NCBI GenBank assembly: GCA_022539475.1
Contig: VCMS01000324.1
Location: 1-33,018, forward strand
From: Gracilaria domingensis
Lineage: Eukaryota; Rhodophyta; Florideophyceae; Gracilariales; Gracilariaceae
Direction: 5' to 3'
DNA: 33,018 bases
In this document: positions 23,118 through 31,371 of the stretch, piece after piece
Numbering within the stretch: position 1 is the stretch's first letter
Layout of the letters: every line of letters begins with the position of its first letter
Translations under genes and position numbers: made by a program
Notes under the pieces: generated by a model
The model's input: only the letters and a program-made list of their open reading frames with translations
What the model was told of the DNA's origin: nothing
Database searches by the model: none

Positions 23118-25575
23118 TTACTCGCATTCACCAACGAAACAATCGCTAATAGACCCCAATCTTCGGCTCACACTGTCAATAAAAAATTGTTCTTTCACAG
23201 TGAGGTAAAGTCTTCGGTTCGACGGCATTCGATATCCAAATGTAGCCTCTCTCATGTCATTACCAAGAACCTTAGTCCAATCTTCCGTTCTCGTTCCATA
23301 ATTATGAAACTCGCTGGAATTGGTCCTCAAGTCATGTTGCCTGACATCCCCAGAACGTTCTTTAAACACAGAGGTAGCAGTTGTGCAAACTTCTTTGTAA
23401 ACAGTTTCTGTATCTGGCCACCCCTTGACACATTCGTACTTAGAAGGCTCACAACCGTCAACATCCAAGCGTTCAAACGTGCGAGCAACAGTATTGTGCC
23501 ATCTAAAAAGGTGCCCGTATCCTTGTCTTCCACATCATACCCAATAAACTCCTTCAGTACTTGTACCCCGACACGGTTTAGAAAGAACAAGTCTTGATCT
23601 TCCGTCGGCATATCCTCGACATTGTCCGCATTGGAGTACTTTAGACGAACAAATGGTGCTTTTCTCCACCATGAAGTGTTCGGTACACCATTTTCGTCGA
23701 GACGCAGTATGTTCTCCTGCGCTTCCTTCAACTGCATTGTGAATTCGTCAGCATTCTCTTCTATTGGCTTTGTTCTTCTCCAAATCAGATCGTACCCCAG
23801 GAGCAGAAATAGTTTATCCTTCGTATTTCTCTTCCGAATGCTCACGACGTCACTCATGGTCTGCCCCATTCTCTGCCTAAGGCACATATCTGCACAAAGT
23901 TCCAGTATACATCTGTCGGTAAGAGATTCTTTTCTAATACCTTCCCAGCTCAGCTCCTTCAACTCGCTTTCAACCATTTTCTTCAGCAAAGCATCTGGCC
24001 CCCCCTCTACCGACGGTGTGAACATGCCAAAACTGCCCAAGAGCTCCACGGGGTTTTTAAGAACCATGTATGAACCACCTTCCTGCGGCTCAATAAGTCC
24101 TTCCCCACTCTCAGTTCCGTCTTCCACCTTCTCGGCACGGTTACCCCAATTTCGAATGAGCGACTCACCTTCGAGCCATAGCTCACTTGTTTCTCCCCTT
24201 GCCCACGTCAGCATGTTGTGATACACTGCTCGAGCAACCCCTCGAAACTCGTCGCACACCTCAATTTTATGCTTCTTTCAAACTGTCTGCCCAGGTTCAC
24301 CAGCACGTGTACTCCTATCTACCTCCTGTTTCAGTGCCCCACTTAGCCCTTCAATGACTAGATCTTTCTCTTCAATCCTCTTTTTCAAAGCCGTACTCTG
24401 CTCTTGGGCGACCTTCACTAGATACCCCGAACCATCAAGTCTTCTTGTAGCGTCTCAACCTTTTCTTTCAAGCAATTCAGTTCATTTAAAAGATCACGTC
24501 TGTTCATAGAGGTTGAATTAACACCAGTGTGGATATCTTCCGGTATTTCCCTAGACTCTTCGGCGACAGGCCTCGATAATGCCGTAGGATTCGGTGTTAT
24601 TTCGTTATCGGAACTATCCTCATGTGCCATACCCTTAGACACGAGAGGCTGCAGGCTTTCTGCGGCCACCCTTGGCACGGCTCCGAGCTCCAACTCCCGT
24701 GTCTGTCCTCCTCCATGGCATCGTATATCAGATGAATTGGGCCTCGTACGAGCTGCACCGGCTCCCGTTCTGGAAAGAGGGGAAGGTCGAGGAGTAACTC
24801 GCCTACCAGTCGTCTCTCGATTTCTTATTGTCTTTCTCCCTTGTACGGACCCATTTCGAGGCATAATACGATTCATAGTGGCCCCAGTTTTAGAAGACAG
24901 GGAGGGACGTGACGATCTTAATATATTAGGGTTCTCACGACTTCTCGTCATTTTCCCTTGTGATCCAGATCCACTGGGCGGCGTAACCCGCGCCCCAGTA
25001 GCTCCGGTCTTCGATATCGGCCGGGGACGTGAAGGTTCTGGTGTCATACGAACCTCTTCAGTTCCAATTGTCATGCTCTCCTGTCCTGACCCGCTGGGTT
25101 GAGTTACCTCATCTTCTTGGAGAGCAGAAACAGATGCACGATTTGCATTATCGGTAGTTGACGGCACGACATCGTTCGCTGATCCACGAATTCTTGACGC
25201 AATCGCGGAAGACACTCCGCTGCGAGATGGGCGAGAGAGTACGGTAGAAGGACGCCCACTGACTCTCTCCTTCGTCGAGGACGACTTCCGTTTAGGAAGT
25301 GCGGTGCTTGTAGCCTGATTCGTATCATCCGATGCTCTTCTCTTCTTCTGTCCACTCTTGTTCCGCTCCGTACTATTTCGCTTTCTTGGCGTTATACCAA
25401 TGTTGTGGAGATAAAGGGGGTAATGAAACGAAATTGTTGGGGGGGAGGGGGTGAGGGGGGGTGCATGGTTCAGATATTCCGGGAGACTCCGCAGTTCCTG
25501 CTTTTTAGGAACTTGAAGTGCCCAATGGGTCGCAAATATCGCCGTTACAAATAGATGAAGAGCTCCAGTGTACAT
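23118..25575 (-). CDS. Gene B: repeat/coiled-coil protein, unknown function
   Basis: I do not recognise this protein. Four exons join in one frame if three intervals are removed: 24413-24432 (20 nt), 24275-24322 (48 nt, or 51 with a later acceptor) and 23503-23540 (38 nt, GTATGA...TTTTTAG). It would end at TAA 23118-23120. The N-terminal part is Ser/Thr/Arg-rich with a basic GQKKRRAS cluster and three tandem repeats of about 40 residues (24745-25107; recurring SKTGATxxR and SGS-QG-K). A coiled coil follows (LLNELNCLKEKVETLQEDLM continuing into ALKKRIEEKDLVIEGL across the first intron). The C-terminal 350 residues look globular and include GYDLIWRR and FLNRVGVQVLKEFIG. The start is uncertain: ATG 25575 is the first in frame, but convincing coding begins only near 25390. 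It lies directly behind gene A on the same strand. Confidence 0.65.
24745..25107 (-). repeat. Three ~120-bp coding repeats in gene B
   Basis: On the minus strand the translation repeats about every 40 residues. VTQPSGSGQES...SKTGATGA is followed by VTPPSGSGSQG...SKTGATMN and then IMPRNGSVQG...SRTGAGAA. The block is in frame throughout and differs between units mainly by substitutions. It is a low-complexity, Arg/Ser-rich linker upstream of the coiled coil. Confidence 0.75.
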
Positions 25576-25645
25576 GTACAACCCGTATTGCAGGCAGCTG
25601 CAACATTCACAAGCATATTTACTTTCTATTCGGTACTCCACTCAT

Positions 25646-28600
25646 CTATTGCCCCAATGTCAGAGCCCAGTCCCAGGCGTACTGCTCTCCGTAGTTGAAA
25701 TACAACTCTTCGCCCCTCTCGATATCTCTTACTGCTCTACAACGAAGTAGAGCATAGTTAGAAAGGTCGGACTTAAACTGTATCACGGACTTCGCTTCCA
25801 CCATCTGCAAATTGGCACTTCGAGTCCTGTTCGACCGGGGCTACGATAAATCGGGATCCCCGGCATGATATCTGGCCTCGTTAATGTAGCCCCCGATACA
25901 AAAAGGCGCCGGGACAATGTACATTTCGCTCTCCTTTCTATCCTGAGCCTGTCCTGGTCTGTTCCTCAGGTGCAGAAACTCCGAACCAGTCACAGTGACC
26001 ATCATAGAAAACAACTTGTACCGCACAGGAGTTGCTCCGAGACAGCCACTTCCATAAGTTAAGTGTCTTTCCTTCCGGTTCGTCAGATCTGTGTATACCA
26101 AAGTTCCATAAAAATGACAGATAGTTTCCCCAGCCAAAATCTTATGTTCCGTGAACACCCCCATACCAGCACGGGAATGTCGAATCTTAGAAGATGCTAC
26201 ATGTAAGCGATAGCGATTGGCTTCAACAGTCAACAGCATATGCATATCCATTAGATTCAGAGCTCCTCGGTACTTCTCCTCCCAAAGATCTACAGTATGC
26301 TGTCCACACTTGTCGACAAACTCCCAGTCCTTCCAGTATCTTCCTAGGAACTGAGTAATATGTGCAGGCATCACTTGGTACTGGGGGTATCCAAATGGAG
26401 CCTTTCATTCAAGCCGACCTCGGTCCCGATGTGGAACCCGTTCATAAGTCGTTGAAGCCGCATCCACCACCTCCTGTTCTACCACGATGTCATTCTTCCC
26501 CCCGCGAAGAACTTCGGCCATAATAGTCGTTATATGGTGCTTCGCATGGCTGAAACATGGCCTATTCTTCTCGCACCCCAAGAACTTCCAATGCTTTGTC
26601 AGCGATAGGCACGCCATAACCGTAGAAAAAGTTCCCGCGAACATGTCCATCACAAGATCGCCCGGTCTTGTGAAGCGACATATCAACTTTTTCATCAACT
26701 CCCTGGGCTTCGCTCCGGTCTTATGTACTGCCCACTTAGTACTGAACTACCTGGCTCATTTATCTTCCATGTCAACCACTCCCCCGCTCTCGGTTTCGGC
26801 ACCCGGTCAATTACATTCCGGTTAGCCGGGAAAGTAGAAGGAATGAAATTGTTCTCCTCAAATGGAGTAAGACTGGCTTCCTCCGATGGTCGCGATCCAC
26901 GCTTCACCCCATGAACGGCGTACTCCGTTACGGGCTGTATCCCAAACTTCCGTGGATTCCCTCCAACATTACTTCGATCCCGGATGAACACCAGTGGATT
27001 CCCATCCACTTTAAACGAAGGCATGAGTTCGGGCTTACCTTCGCTTCCAGCGTCATCTTTCGCACTCGCCGTTTCCGAGAGTATCCTGTGCCAAACATGA
27101 AACTGTGCCATGGTACAGAATATAACGAAGTGCCCACCTGACCGAAACGCGGAACTTATTAAGTTAGCCGTACTGATCATGTCATCCTCACAGAAGACAT
27201 CGTGAGCACTATTCCGTTTGCTTCTCTTCCTTCGAGTGTTAAAGGGAGGGTCTTTTAGGACAAGCTGTGCCTCACCCCATAAAATCTCACTCTGATTCAC
27301 AAATGTTTCATGTGTGTGCCTCAGGTCCTTCATGTCACAGTTGTACGCTACAAAATGTGACTATCTCATCCCCTTCCACACCTTGTCCATATTCACTCGA
27401 AGGAGACTGGATATCCCCTTCATGGGCGGCTCAATACCGGTCTTTTGGATGTTGTACCCGGCAACCCGAGATTAATGCTCCGCACGATTCACCGGCTTCT
27501 CGAAGTCGTCGCTATCGGAGCTCACGAGGTTTATATACTCTCGACGAGGTGGGGGTGGGGCAGACTTGGTCGAAGAAGTTTCGGCATTACCGGAAGTTTT
27601 AGGAGTTTTCGTCAGTTCAATATCAGGTTTCGCGTGAATGCCTATATTGAACCCTGCCGCATGACGCATATCCTCTATCGGTTTCCATAGCAACTCCGAA
27701 AAGTTCTGAAATCGTGCAGGCAACTCACCGGAGTCAAAACCAGATACGGTATCCATCCGTATCTCCGAAAACTCTATCCAGTTCCTCATCTCATCAACCC
27801 GTAAGCTATAGAGGCTATCGTGGGTGCATATGGTTTCGAGGTCTGTCAAAAATTCCTTAGCCAGTATTCGGAGGTTTGTATCGCATTCATCACTGAAGGT
27901 CTCTACCGATCCACTAGTACTGCTCTGTGGCACATCCTTTGTGTTGAATCGAGTACTCTGGCTTGGCGGGGCATAACCAGACTTCCGTGTCTCTAGCGCT
28001 GTATACTTCAAGGTCTGCATATTCATGTAAATGTATGGTTTCACCATGTGCTGAACTTTCATGTATCCAAGATGAGCCGCAAAACAACTCCATTCCCATA
28101 CGACCTCACTGATAGCCAATCCCAGTCGATCACAGTTGTCTTTGGAGAACGACGTAAAAGAGGGTATGTACACAGATGGTGCATGGTTCACTTTTCGTTT
28201 CTTTTTCGGTTGTTTCTTCTTCATCATTCTGATATTGTCGTTCTCTCCTATTATGTGGCCGAGGTATGATAAGTATATAACGACCTCAAATGGGTTCGCA
28301 GCTGTTGGTGGGATGAACACTGTCGTCTTCAGAACCTGCTTTCTCCTGGTCATGAAATAACCAACCAGGCATCGCACCGGTAGGTATATACCCATATCCA
28401 TAGAGAGAAGGAAATAATCGCGCAGTCTCTGGTCCTCATCCCCGTCCTTCTTGTCAAGAAGCTTCGTTACAAGATATCGTTGCTCCACAGGTTTGTTATT
28501 CACAACACTCTTTCGCAGCTGTTGCATTGTCAAGTTCTGCAGGTTCTTGGAGTTAGTGGCCTCCTCAAGCATCTTCCTTGCCTCCGGAATATCCTTATAG

Positions 28601-28782
28601 TTCTCGGCGCAGAAATCTATTAGCCCCCTAAACCCCAAGTCCCGTGGCCGATCAGGGCCTTCATCGCTGTTTGCCAAAGCATCGCGAAGAACCAAGAAAA
28701 GTCTGACAAATGCATGGAACGCCGGAGGCGGAGCACTCATGTCGATAGGATGTATCTCCTCTTTATCATCGGTGGAATTCAT
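25646..28782 (-). CDS. Gene A: DNA methyltransferase-SET fusion
   Basis: Six exons give 2988 coding bases (995 residues) when these intervals are removed: 27442-27492 (51 nt), 27361-27381 (21), 26728-26750 (23), 26402-26437 (36) and 25827-25844 (18). All are GT-AG, though 27361-27492 could instead be one 132-nt intron. Start ATG 28780-28782; stop TAG 25646-25648. Residues 1-430 are unrecognised, with a PKKKRKV nuclear localisation signal (28189-28209) and a SUMO-binding-like INLVSSDSDD. Next is a beta-class amino-methyltransferase: catalytic DPPF (27238-27252), then after the 23-nt interval KPRELMKKLI and the SAM-binding motif GDLVMDMFAGTFST (around 26627-26647). The C-terminal 230 residues are a SET domain: AGMGVF, YINEARY and, in the last exon, GEELYFNYG. 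Target base (N6-adenine or N4-cytosine) and histone substrate cannot be told. Pseudogene decay is the alternative to introns. Confidence 0.75.
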
Positions 28783-28794
28783 GGCTTTGGCGCA

Positions 28795-28898
28795 AACAAC
28801 GGAGCGAGCCTTTAAATTGCGACTTACGCTGGGCACCCCCGCTTTCGGCAGCTCCTCCCAGTGCACTGCCAGTCTCGTCCGTGTCCATGTCCGCTCGC
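28795..28898 (-). repeat. Outer inverted repeat, left arm
   Basis: Read on the minus strand it runs GCGAGCGG, GACGAGACTGGCAGTGC, GGGAGGAGCTGCCGAAAGCG, CCCAGCGTAAGT, TTTAAAGGCTCG, CCGTTGTT in order, the same order as the plus-strand arm at 29433-29544. Similarity is roughly 85 percent by eye, with a short indel near the outer end. It lies just upstream of gene A. Confidence 0.85.
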
Positions 28899-29097
28899 TT
28901 CTGAGGTCGGTGTCCGTGCCGCTTTGAGCAGGTGCGATAGCGTCGCGTGTCGGCCACGTCGCGATTCGGAGCTATTGCAAAGGTCGCGTATTGTGCTAAT
29001 ACTCGCGGAGCAAGTGGGTTTGAAGCGCAAGTTTTCTCTAGTTTGATATATGTGCACGGCGTGTGCAGCCAAATCACTGCCGTAAACGCCGAGAGGA

Positions 29098-29221
29098 GTG
29101 TTTTGGGAGGTCTCCGGAGGGTGCCAGAATGTGGCCCTACCCTAACACAACCGACCCACCCCCCCGCCCGCGGGAACGTTCTAGCCACATTCTGGCGCCT
29201 TCTTGGGACCTCCCAAAACAC
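29098..29221. repeat. Inner inverted repeat with GC-rich core
   Basis: Arms 29098-29135 (GTGTTTTGGGAGGTC ... GCCAGAATGTGGC) and 29184-29221 (GCCACATTCTGGC ... GACCTCCCAAAACAC) pair with about six mismatches. Outside the arms a GCAGTGATTT block is also mirrored (29069-29080 and 29230-29240). The core contains CCCTAACAC, a C-run and GCCCGCGGGAACGTT, the same vocabulary as the array at 9029-9442. Confidence 0.85.
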
Positions 29222-29432
29222 GCCCCCCCGCAGTGATTTCGTTACACCCGGCGCCGGGACTTTGGCGCCGCTGTCCACGTGTATTGGCGGGAGTAGGCTG
29301 TACATAAATGTGAATGAGTGTACTCTTGACTACTATGCAAAGCATTTGAAGAGCACGATTAAAAAGCGCGCACATTGCTCGCGTGAGTCGTCATTGCCCG
29401 AACTTCACGACTCTAAAGCGTACAATCAGCGT

Positions 29433-29544
29433 GCGAGCGGCCACGGACAGGACACGCACGAGACTGGCAGTGCGCTGGGAGGAGCTGCCGAAAGCGGGAG
29501 TGCCCAGCGTAAGTCTCCATTTAAAGGCTCGTCTCCGTTGTTGT
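29433..29544 (+). repeat. Outer inverted repeat, right arm
   Basis: Partner of 28795-28898 in reverse orientation. The longest exact block shared is GGGAGGAGCTGCCGAAAGCG. It ends about 57 bases before the ATG of gene C. The translated products of both arms look alike (WEELPKAGVPSVS) only because the DNA is repeated; I treat this as non-coding. Confidence 0.85.
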
Positions 29545-29601
29545 ATCGTCCAGAGTGAGCGTATTGTTCATATACACCTTTCACTGCAATAGCTGTTCAA
29601 C

Positions 29602-31202
29602 ATGAAGCCAACTCGTGTTCGAAAGCGTACGCAAAGCGTGACTCCTCGCACTCTGCGGAGCACTCGATCATTGCAAGGTGGAATGCGGGTTTCTCTGCAG
29701 ATGGATATTGAGAATGAAGGAAAGGTAATAGTCGGGGAACCGTTGTTGCATGGAATTGAAAGTATTCTACTCCGCGAATTGAACCGGAAGCAATTGGACC
29801 CAGGTCTTGTGGTGGTTCGTAGTATTCTCATCAGTTGAAGCGGTCAAACATTCTACCCTTATCGTGCGGATGGCATGGAAATTCCACAATACATCCAGGA
29901 TGTACGGACGGCCGCTCCTTGGGATGACAAAATGATGGAAATGGTGGCAGCCAGCACTCCGGCGTCCAAGCGTCGAACTGTGAGCGCTATGAGTGAGGTG
30001 ATGACGCCGACAAGCCGCATGGAGCCAATTCGAAGTTCATCAACACCGAGAGGTAGCGCATCGGTAGCACCTCCGCGGGCCGGTCCGTCGTCTGTTACGA
30101 AGCGGACTATGGAGACGAGATCATCCCCAGCTACGAAGCGGACGGGCCAAACAAAGTCTACCTCCACTACGAAGCCGACTGCGTCGAAAAGGGCATCTCC
30201 TGCGATGAATCAGACCGTCAACACAAGAAAAACTTTTGCGTCGAAACAGACCGTTCAGCACGGGACGGCTGTGCAAGAAGAGGAAGATGAGATCATAAAA
30301 GCTCCCCTTCCAGACGCGGATGCGCAATCCACCCAAGGAGCTGGTCCATCTGTACCCCAAACTGCACCACAAACGGCGGAGCAGCAGGAAGATGACGTTG
30401 TGCTTCTGTCCGCAAAAATGGCACGTTCAACTTGAACGTGCCATTTTTGCAGAACACTTGAAGTGTTTCTGGCGAGCGGTCTGGAACACAGAGGACACCT
30501 ACTCGGAGCAAGACGTACAGACGAATTCGTCAGAAGGTACCAAAGGTGAACCTCAATGACTACCGGATGGTTGTTGTTACTGTTGACATCACTCTCGTGG
30601 ACACTCCGCCCAATATATTCCTTGGAGTAAGTAAACACCACGTTGAAGCCCTTGTGAAGAGTATGGAAGAGCGGGGGATATTGCAGTCGATGGGTTCTCC
30701 AGTGGTGGCCTTACAAGATGCTACTACGGGAGAGAGGGATACTGACAAGGGACGCCTAACGAAGAATTGTTTCATTGTAGATGGTTTGCATCGTCTGAAA
30801 GCTATACAATATTTGGCAGCGACTAGTGCACCGAAGTGGAAGCGATTAGCCAAGTTTTGGCGTTGCAATCTGCTGATACGAAGAGATCGGAGGCCCATTG
30901 GGATGAGGGAATTGTTATGTGTTTCTTCGTACCTCAGTGAGTCGACGAGTACCATGCGAAGGATGATGTTTGCAGACAAGATACACTCTATAGTTAGTGT
31001 GGTGGCCATTCTAATTGAAGATGTTGAGGGGGTGACGCCGACAGACGTGGATCCTGCAGAAGTGACAGAAGTGTTGAAGGGGAGCCAACTGATTGGGACT
31101 GTGCAAGAGCGTCAGTATCTGAGATATGCCAATGTCGCCCTGCACCTCATGTCTCGTGAGGGAATGCTGGCCCATTTCGAGGATATATATGTGAGAGTGT
31201 GA
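29602..31202 (+). CDS. Gene C: ParB/sulfiredoxin-like domain protein
   Basis: The first ATG after the promoter arm is 29602. The first part (about 78 codons) ends at an in-frame TGA (29836); a GT-AG interval such as 29809-29898 (90 nt) would bypass it. The next frame (29875-30435) is Ser/Thr/Lys/Pro-rich with loose VTKRT/ATKRT/TTKPT repeats and an acidic patch. The frame then changes at the palindrome 30412-30450, and a frame open from 30462 to 31202 carries the domain: HHVEALVKSMEERGILQS, then FIVDGLHRLKAIQYL, matching the helix and DGxHRxxA core of the ParB/Srx nuclease-like fold. In bacteria and phages such domains bind or cleave DNA and often partner with DNA methyltransferases; which applies here is unknown. 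Divergent partner: gene A. It may continue into gene D. Confidence 0.65.
30412..30450. repeat. Perfect 39-bp palindrome inside gene C
   Basis: GCAAAAATGGCACGTTCAA (30412-30430) is followed by one C and then its exact reverse complement (30432-30450). Directly after it, 30453-30467 is a second exact palindrome (AACACTT-G-AAGTGTT). The first one carries the stop of the upstream frame and coincides with the frame change in gene C, so it lies in an intron or is an insertion that broke the gene. Confidence 0.95.
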
Positions 31203-31371
31203 GTGACATAGGTTTCACACATCTGTCTCATACTCCGCTATATGTTTTGGATGCCGAGAAGTTTTCCTTCATTCTTGACTGTCTTCAGATGTTTCTATTG
31301 AAGGGCAAGTCGACTAAGACAAAGCAATTGAAAAGCTTTGAGGAGGTTCGAGGATTTTTTATTATAGAGCA
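31203..31371 (+). CDS. Possible linking exon between genes C and D
   Basis: A third frame is open across 31199-31402. Its part from about 31260 reads like coding sequence (KFSFILDCLQMFLLKG, then KQLKSFEEVRGFFII). A GT-AG interval from 31190 to 31257 (68 nt, GTGAGA donor) would join gene C to it in frame, and a second short interval near 31370-31400 would join it to gene D. If so, C and D are one gene. Boundaries are ambiguous: acceptors at 31260 and 31287 keep the same phase. Confidence 0.35.

Larger units (their letters stand above)
28783..29601. promoter_or_regulatory. Symmetric divergent promoter region
   Basis: The only space between gene A (minus) and gene C (plus). An outer inverted repeat puts nearly the same sequence in front of both genes (28795-28898 and 29433-29544), each arm containing a TTTAAAGG box and the motif CCCAGCGTAAGT. 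In gene A the box lies about 30 bases before the start codon; in gene C about 80. An inner inverted repeat (29098-29135 with 29184-29221) flanks a C-rich core with GCCCGCGGG. The arrangement implies co-regulated divergent transcription. TTTAAA as a TATA-like element is inferred. Confidence 0.65.

Noticed and set aside
23622..24221. A 199-codon plus-strand frame
   Set aside because: Shadow of gene B; the minus-strand reading has globular protein character and fits an exon chain.
28189..28209. PKKKRKV as a sign of viral origin for gene A
   Set aside because: A seven-residue basic NLS arises easily and is shared by many unrelated nuclear proteins; it supports location only.
29383..29592. Short plus-strand frame whose translation resembles the frame upstream of gene A (WEELPKAGVPSVS)
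   Set aside because: The similarity comes from the inverted DNA repeat in the promoter region; neither copy is needed for the downstream start codons.
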